Assembly: GCA_030386875.1 (NCBI GenBank)
Contig: CM059563.1
Location: forward strand, 47,026,102-47,090,101
Reading direction: 5' to 3'
Origin: Morinoia aosen
Lineage: Eukaryota; Arthropoda; Malacostraca; Amphipoda; Talitridae
DNA length: 64,000 nucleotides
Under the pieces are notes generated by a model. The model saw only the letters and a program-made list of their open reading frames with translations, had not been told where the DNA came from and did not search any database. A program made the translations under genes and the position numbers. Below, in pieces: positions 50,157-59,100 of this stretch (position 1 is its first letter; every line of letters begins with the position of its first letter).

Positions 50157-53100
50157 AGAAAGTTTTAGCCTCCCTTAACCACGACAAAGATGTTCCAAGA
50201 GAGGAAAGAGGAAGGCACCATTTAGTATGGAGTTGAGGGAACGCGGAATCTATGCACAAAAAGCACAGAAACAGAAAGCTAAGAAAGAAGTTCATGAAAC
50301 AAGAAAAAAGTTGAAGAAGAAAGTAGTAGGTGCTGAAAAACAGGACAGCAGTGAACCGAAAAAAGATGGTCCGTAACAAAACAAAAACCTATTTTATTAC
50401 AACAAAAGGAAGCCTACCTAACCTTTAGCTCGGGCCCTCGCATGGTTCCCCTGGGAGCGCTAATTCCCATAGATACAATAGTTGTATCCCCCTGAGGGGA
50501 GAAAAAATTCAATAAGTAGGTTGAAATTTCAAAGCAAGTGAGAATATATGTACAAAGAATGAAGCAAAAAACATACAAAGAACCAAAAGAGGTACAAATT
50601 TCACTCTAAATAAGAATGTATGTACAAATAATTAGACAAAGAACATACAAAGAATCTAAAATCTGGATACAGATCCCAATACAGATGAGAATACACACAG
50701 AGTAATAAGGCAAAGAACACATAAGTAGTAGTGTAACACATGAGGATCCAAAAACTATGTACAGATTTCAACGCAAATAAGAAAATATGTACAAATTACA
50801 AGACAAAGAGCATATAAAGCTCCAAAAACTCAGAGATTTGAGCACAGCAGCACACCTTGAGGAGTTGGGTGAGCATACAGCGGGAGTAGGGCACGGGCCC
50901 GACGCGGTTGCGGTTCACGAGACACCTGATGACCTCAGCCAAGCACTGGTGGTCCCCCGTCATGACAACGCTGCCTGCCTTGGCATCCGCACTCACGGTG
51001 CCGTCGTCACCGTCCTCGAGAGCGTCTGACTTGCACATCGCGTCCAACTCGGCGCTCAGCCTCCGCTTCAGGAAGTCATTACGGGCATCCGAAGTGGACC
51101 TTCGAAGTAACGCGTCCCCGTTGTTTGCATCTTTGCGGTACAGTCGGTCCAAGCTGTTGGTGGTGACAGGTACCTCGTGCACAGTGCTCTGGTTTGCAGC
51201 GCTGAACTTGGCGTCAGTCCCCACCGCATCACCAGGCCCAGATATGAGCTCACTCACGCCGCCCAGCACGTTGGTGGCGCTGTACATGTTCGAGTCAGAG
51301 CTGCCCACAGCGCTGGGGTCCCTGATCACACAGTTCATTGTGTCATATCAGGATTTCATTGCACAGCTTGCACTCGTGTGCAGGATTTTAAAATTTCATT
51401 GCACAGCTTGCAATGTCTGCACAATGAATGGGTTCATCTCATAGCAACACCTCGAAATACCAGTTTTAATAATCAAGATACATGTTTGAATTAGCTCAAA
51501 ATACCTGTTTGAACAATTATTTTATAATCCGTTTACTTAATTGAAAAGAAATATACCCCATTCCATACGATGTCACTTTCCATACAAATATAATCAGATA
51601 AATGTAGCAATCTCAAGCACAAGTTCGTCATAAATCAAACCTACCTAATTTAAAGTACATTGTTTTTTTAAGACACGCGCCCAAAAATACACTTATTCAT
51701 TTTATCTATTGCATTTTAACCATGAAAACATTTTTTATACCAAAATACGTAGTTAACCATTAACCTTGCACACTTCAAAATGTTGTCCTCTACACCAAAA
51801 TGCAAGCATCAGTAGTAAAAGAAGCAGATTGATGATGGAAAAGCAGAAATTCAACTACAATTTAGCACAAGCCTCACAGGTTTGCAGGACGCGCGAGACA
51901 GCCGTTAGGGAGGCCTGAGAGAGGACCCAGCACGCCGGAGGTGGTGAGCCGCTCTTCCAGTCCCCCGAGGTCCACAAAGTTGAGGCGTGAGCACACAATG
52001 AACGGCTTCCCATCTGCACGACAGGAGAGACGGATGTCAGGTGCGCTGCTAAGCTTACGTCCTACAACACACGAGCGCTCCAATGCACGAGTCTTTCAAG
52101 CATTGCACAAGTCCTGCAATGCTTTCCGCATCATAATGCTTCATCACGCATCACTGTTAAACAATTGATTTCAAGTTAAACTGCCAGGGAATTTTTTAGA
52201 AAACTGCGAGTTATTTCAATCTGATTTAGCAAACAAAGTCTGCAGCAAAAAAAAAACGCACAGAACGTTGTGTTAAATTGGCACCAGCCGAGTCTGCAGT
52301 TTGTTTCTATTTTATTCTGGACAAAGAAGTGAAGCCTCAACTTAAGCTGCTCAAGGTTACAAATAAAAAAAACCAATGGGCTGAACACCAGAAAAATTTG
52401 AACAAGTACCCGAAACTAACACACTACGTGAATTTACAGTCCTCAACAAGATGTTTTAAGCTCAAGGAAAAAGCCGAGAAAGAATTCAATTCATCGGACA
52501 TATGCACAAAATTTACTAAAAATAAATGAAAATCAGTGTAAAAATCAGTGAAAATCAGTGTTTCAGCAAAAATGTCTACCATCAAAAAACTTCCTTCTGA
52601 ATTTAGCAGAAAAACAAGCTGCTGGTACCAAACATGCCAAAAATTAGAAATGCTTTGTATAAAAGGTTAATTGTGCACCAAGGCGAGTGAAAAGCTACAT
52701 TCAGAAGCACTCACCATTAGCAAGCTTGCGCTGCTGCAGCGTGATGGTGAAGCTGGCGTGAGAATTAGCCTGCAGCGCCATCAAGCCTCCTTCCCTGGCA
52801 TGGTCAGGGACACAATTTGGATCCTTATCTAGGCTGTTGGGATGCTCCTCCTCACTCTTGCAGCAACCATTAAGGTCTGCACTAACTTCCTCACTGAGAC
52901 TGCTCCCAACCAAACCTCTACCATCACTCTGGTTACTGATTCCACCAAGGCCACCATCAACATCTCGGGAAGGACCATCACCACCAGGCAAGCAGTGGTT
53001 GTGTCTCGCCAACAGCCCCGCCTCCAGGCAGTTGAGTACTTCAGTGATGCTGTTGCAGTCCACACTGCTCAGCCCTGGCACCATCACGCTCCCCTACAAA

Positions 53101-56100
53101 CACAATGGGGCTTTTGTCTGATGGCAAAATTTACATCATTATCAAGAGCAAACGTAACCTCGCCGATTGACGCAGTGGTCAAACATCCAGTTTTGACAAG
53201 TGTTTTTACTAAAGGTGGAGTAACATTGAAAAATATAAGCTTTGATCCAACAATACAAGTTTGCATTCTTTGCAAGGAGAAAAGTGTTACAACTTGTGCA
53301 GGCGACCTGACAGGTCGCTCTCTGAACAAACGCGGTAACTATGATACATGAAATAGAAGAAATACTGAAGATGTGAGATATACCGGGTGTCCCACAAAAA
53401 TGTCTCTGACTTTTTAATTCATTATATCCCCGAATTAAATTAACATATTTGAATTGTCTTTTTCCACAATGTAGTAATTTTATTTCGTTTTTGAATAGTT
53501 TAGGTTTTTGAAAATTGGTTGAACAACCACTTTACGATTGATTACCTGAAAGGGTGGAAAAACTAATTGTTCAAAGGAAAAATTTTAAAAACAATACTGG
53601 TGTTCTTCATTTCTCCATACCTACTGCTAAAAATAATTTCCCAATGATGTCCCCTACATACCACCAAGTATTTAAACCCTCTGAGAGGTTTCAAGTGTGT
53701 CCAATAATAGCGTTTCAAAAACTGAAAAAAAAACGGTGAAATAATCCGCAAAACTTTTCATTCAATGGTGGCTAGAAGTAATACTTGCCTTGGGAGAAAT
53801 GGAGGGTATGTTGAAGGATACTAAATTACTTTGTTTATTTAAACATTATTTAAGGTAATGATTTCTTACTCTTTTAAATTTTCGTTTGAATGGTTTCTTG
53901 GAAAGTACAAAATAAGGAAGAGTATCTATATTGTTATAAAAACTTCCTTTGAACAATTAGTTTTTTTACCCCTTTCAGTAAATCAATCCTTGTAAAGTGG
54001 TTATTCAACAGATTTTCAAAAAAATAAATTATTCAGAAAGGAAACAAAATTTCCAGCATTTGTGATGAAGAGACAATTCAAATATATTAACTTAAAGCAG
54101 AGACATCATCAATTAAAAAGTCGGGGTCATTTTTGTGGGACACCCGGTATGCAGAAAGAAGAAATAATCCCAATGAGTCTCAGGAAGCATCTCGTTAGTA
54201 GTGATGTACCGATGTATCGGTATCGGTATCGGCAGTATCGGCCATTTTTAGTGGTATCGGTATCGGCAAAATCCTGCCGATACTTTACCGATACTTTTCA
54301 ATCGTACATATTTTATCATTAAAGTAAAGGTCATAAATCATGAAAGTAAAAGTGTGTAACCTAATAATACCTGTTGTGTGTTTATTTATATATTTATTTG
54401 GTGTCCGCTTCTTAATAAACATAGGTCGTGTGAGTTTGCGGTATCATGGATACCGAATTCCTCAGTGTAACATTAAAATATGGCGTTTCCATGCATTTAA
54501 ATATTTGACATTTAATCAGGATAGGTTTTGTTTGGAAAGGATAGGTTAGCTTTGATTAGGATAGGCTAGGTTAGCACAGGTTAGATAATACTGACAGAAT
54601 TTTTTCTCGGGTCCACCTAGCTTAACGGTGACATTGTCCATGGAATTTCCACGAGTCCTGCACCTATCTAATAACACCCTTGGTTTATTTGGAGTCCGCT
54701 TCTTCCATTTTTTTGTCACGCTCATAAGGAGAGTTATAGTGACGGTATCTGTGATACGAGTTTCACCAGTGCGCAAGTACAAGAATATTTTTCATCACGG
54801 GTGCTGTTAGGATGGATACATTCGTTGGGCACCACATCTGTAAAATTTGTTCAAGAAAGTTAGTGAATCCCGTCATTTTTGACGGGCTGTGCGTACTTGT
54901 AATCAAATAAAGAGCCTATTCATACTTAGTAAATTAGTTAGCCAACTGTTGAATTATAGCATTTAATCAGGCTCGCTAACTGAATTCACTACTTTGAATT
55001 CCCGATGAGTTACGTACGGTCATAACTGAAAGCTATGTAACATGAATAGTTAAACCCTGTAGCGACTTAAAATTATTATTCTTTTACGACTAAAACCTAT
55101 ATAGTTCGACCTAAAATACATTTCTTGAAGTATGTGACCGGCTAACAAAAACCAAACCAATTTAATAAAGTTGAAGGTGCATTTGAAATTTTTTGTGAAT
55201 TTAATATAGAAGTAGCTGAAAATTCTATTTAATTTAGCTTGTAAATCGTCATATATTCTGAAGCTAAGAATTTTTTTTAATTTAGCAAGTATATCGCCGT
55301 TCATTACGAATCTTGTATTTTTTTCTATGTTAAGATGTTTGAAAAATTCACGAACAATCTTATAGTTGAATACATCTGAACAGGTCAGTTGATTGCTTCA
55401 ATCGCAACTTGATGAGGAATTTAAAAACGAGGAAAATTCCGAAGAACTTAAACATATTTACTAGGAATACGTTTTGGAGTCCAGCTCCATCATCAGTTCG
55501 TAAAAGTAAAATTCATTATGACTACAATATAAGAAAAAAGAAATTGTTGGATACAGTAATTAAAGGAAATCACGAAGACAAAAAAAAATCGAAACATTTC
55601 CCAGAGAAAATTAAATCGACAAGATCTACTTACAATTTGCAATGGGTAGGAACTGTCAGAATTGTTCAGGGCCGGTTTTCGTTTAAAAATATGTAGCAAT
55701 TCTAAAATTCTGAGGTCGCATGCAGTTGAAGCCGAATCTGAGATTTTGAAGTCCGCAGAATATATCGGTACGTTACATTTTACTGCGTGATTACGTACGA
55801 ATTGTGCGAATTGGTTCCCCGTGCGGAAGCTTCAACCCCGATGTTCGGCCATTCTGATATAAAAATTTTGTGCCGTCATGCCGACGTACGATGAAGTGCA
55901 CTGCACACAACTGTACAACTGTAAGAATAAATCAGAAAGGCTCGCTTCTTCATCAAAGGCGTATCCTTGTACCGGATTCGTATAATTTTAAGGGTGCTTG
56001 TTTTTTCCGGCACAAGGATACGCTTCCGATTGAGATGCGAGCCTCTCTGATCCATTCTCAACAGTTGTACAGTTGTGTGCAGTGCACATCATCGTACGTC

Positions 56101-59100
56101 GGCATGACCTCACGAAATTTTTATAACAGAATGGCCGAACATCGGGATCGAAGCTTCCGCTCGGGGAACTAATGAGCTCACCCCTCACACTCCGCAGTAC
56201 GTAATCACACAGTAAAATGCAACGAACCGATCTCCTCTGCGGACTTCGAAATCTTAGATTCGGCTTCAACTGCATGCGACCTCAGAATTTTAGAATCGCT
56301 ACATATTTTTAAACGAAAACCGGCCCTCAACAATTCTGATAGTTCCTACCCATTACAAATTGTAACTAAATAATAATCTTGTCGATTTTAGTTTTTCTGG
56401 GACATGTTTTAATTTTATTTTTATTTTCTTGATTTCCTTTAATGACTGTATCCAACATTTTATTTTTTCTTTTATTGCAGACATAATGATTTGTACATTT
56501 AGGAACTGATGATGGATCTGGACTCCAAAACGTATTCCTAATAAATATGATCAAGTTCCTTTAAATTTTCGTTTTTAAATTCCTCATCTTATAGTTGGTT
56601 GCGTGTTTGCGGATATTTTCGGTTTTAGGGCTTATCAAATTTTAATGTTTTCTTTTGGCCAAAGTATGTACTCGTATTTGGTGTGAATAACACGGAAATG
56701 ACAACCCTTTTTGGGAAAAATTATTGTTTTGGTTCACTTTTGGAGCCAGTGGCTATTATAGTTAGTCTACATTACGTTGCAATACGATTAGAAACACATA
56801 TCTATTGAAGGGATTCAATTTTGTTATTGTTCTCAACAATATAGTTAACATAGCAAGTGCAGTTTTATTATTCATAATCGGAAACTTAATTGTCAATATT
56901 GTTATATTATTAGATATATTAGCAAATAATTTCATTATAACTCCCATGTAGGAGTTATAATGGTTTTATTTTAATACTAGTGTGCACGGCCCGCCAACAA
57001 TGGGATTCAATACCTTTCATGAACGGATTTTCAAGATGTAGATGACAAACAAATACAGTATATCCATCCTAACAGTACCCGACCCGTGATGAAAAATATT
57101 CTTGTACTTGCACACTGGTGAAACTCATATCACAGATACGGTCATTATAACTATACTTATGAGCGTGACAGAGAAATGGAAGAAACTGACACCAAACAAA
57201 TAAACCAAGGGCAAGGGTATTATTAGGTAGCAGCATGGCCCATGGAAATGCCAAGGACAATGCCATCGTTAAGCTAGATGGACCCATGGAAAAATTCCGT
57301 CAACATTCTCTAACCTATGCTATCCTGATTCTATGTTGTAACTCGCACCGCCTCAAAGTGCGTTCACGACGCGAAGGCCTAGCGATCGTCATTACATGGT
57401 AGCAAGTTAGCAACTGCTGTTCTTGCAGGCCCTACACCACTAATGCGTTGTCCACAGTTCCCAATACGTGGAACGGAAAGCCGGGTAGGTTTAAAATGTT
57501 TATACCAAGCACAAATGCACAAGAACACACAAAGTTCTCTTGACTTGGAGTTCCCCTCCGATGACACATCACCATTAGTCAAAAAGGATGACTTCGGGCA
57601 CAGCTATTCTCAAAATTACTATTTTTAATTTAATGTCTTAATTATTCAATATGGCCTGAAAGCTGCACGAAAGCGACATGGTTAGGAAATATGCGCAAAT
57701 TACGGCGATTATAACAACCTATCTTATACTACTAACCTATCCTGATTAATTTCAAACATATCAATGCATCTACACACGATCTTTCAAAGTTACCCTGAGG
57801 AATTCGGTATCCATGATACGGCAACCTCAGACATCCTATGTTAAGGAGTTGACACCGAACAAATACATAAACAAACACACAACGGATATTATTAGGTTAG
57901 ATGATTGTAAAAGTATCGGTATCGGTAGTAGTATCGGTCAAAGTATTGGTATTTTCAAGTATCGGAGTATCGGTATCGACCAAAAAATGGGTATCGGTAT
58001 AGGCCAAAAAATTGTATCGGTACATCACTACTCGTTAGAATGTGTCTTCTATGAGTTATATCTGAGCAAAGCAAACCTTGACTGAAGGCAGAACAATTGA
58101 GAAAATCAAAATTCATATTTTATAAAAAAATGCAAAAAATCCTCACAAGAGAACATCAAACCAAAACAAACTTTCTTAACAAATGGTTAAACAAAATGAG
58201 CTTTTCATTAAAATAAAAAGTATAAATAGAACTGAATGCAGTCGAACATTCACTCATACATAATCTTATCTGATCCTTAGGTCAAATAACGTCTCAGTAA
58301 TACAGGTATTCATCACTTGCAAGAAACATTGTATTGGATAAATAACACAGACAAATTTTTAAGCATTGTACTGGACAAAGAAGAGGAACAAATTTTTTAG
58401 CACCAATGCATGAATCGCTGTAATGGATAAATAACTGGGAATTGTCACTTCCATGAAGCACTGTATTGTAAAAATAGCTGGGACACATTTCAAACCATGG
58501 AAATTGAGGCTCCCACAAGACCTATAACCCGAGGATGGAACTATAGAGCTGAAGACTGACCCTGTGGTCGGAGAGGACTGGGAGAGGGATGAGCCCTGAC
58601 TGCGCAGTGAGGAGATCGTACACAGCGTCTCCACACAGCAGCAGGTAGCTCACTGACACCCGCACCTCCGCCAGCCCTCCTTCACTCCCACTCAAGTCCT
58701 GCAATGCCAGCAACATCAAACTGTTGTTCTCGCTGTACAACGCGCATGCACTCACGCAAACGGATGCATTAACATATTATTTCTCAACACTAATTTTTCT
58801 CACTAATCTTACACATGGAAATGAATAAGACGAAAGTTTATTTCATATAATATTAAGCATACTATAGAATTTTACATTCTACTTGCAGTTGAAAACAAAG
58901 GTATCTGAATACACATGTTTTTACCTTGAGTGATGATAAGTGCTCTAATTCTCTAATGTCCTCTATTAGCAAAACAATGATCTTGGAACAAATTTTTTAA
59001 GATTTAAATAACCATGATACCAACTCTTCTACCTAACAACATGCGCTGACCATAATTACAAAAATGATAGATTGCAAAGTAGGCAACAAAGCATAAAATT

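Larger units (their letters stand above)
54199..58030. mobile_element. hAT-type composite element with exact 8-bp target duplication, 3.83 kb
   Basis: The termini TAGTGATGTACCGAT and ATCGGTACATCACTA are perfect 15-bp inverted repeats, and CTCGTTAG flanks both sides, as expected of hAT insertions. Subterminal GGTATCGGTATCGG runs follow at both ends. The next 600 bp or so (54335-54910) recur inverted at 56985-57330 and 57720-57905, so the element is a long-armed foldback. The middle holds a Penelope-like palindrome. I recognise no hAT transposase, so it would depend on one supplied elsewhere. Confidence 0.88.

Noticed and set aside
50908-51444. 178-codon plus-strand ORF
   Set aside because: Antisense shadow of the kinesin exon at 50856-51321, which carries motor-domain motifs.
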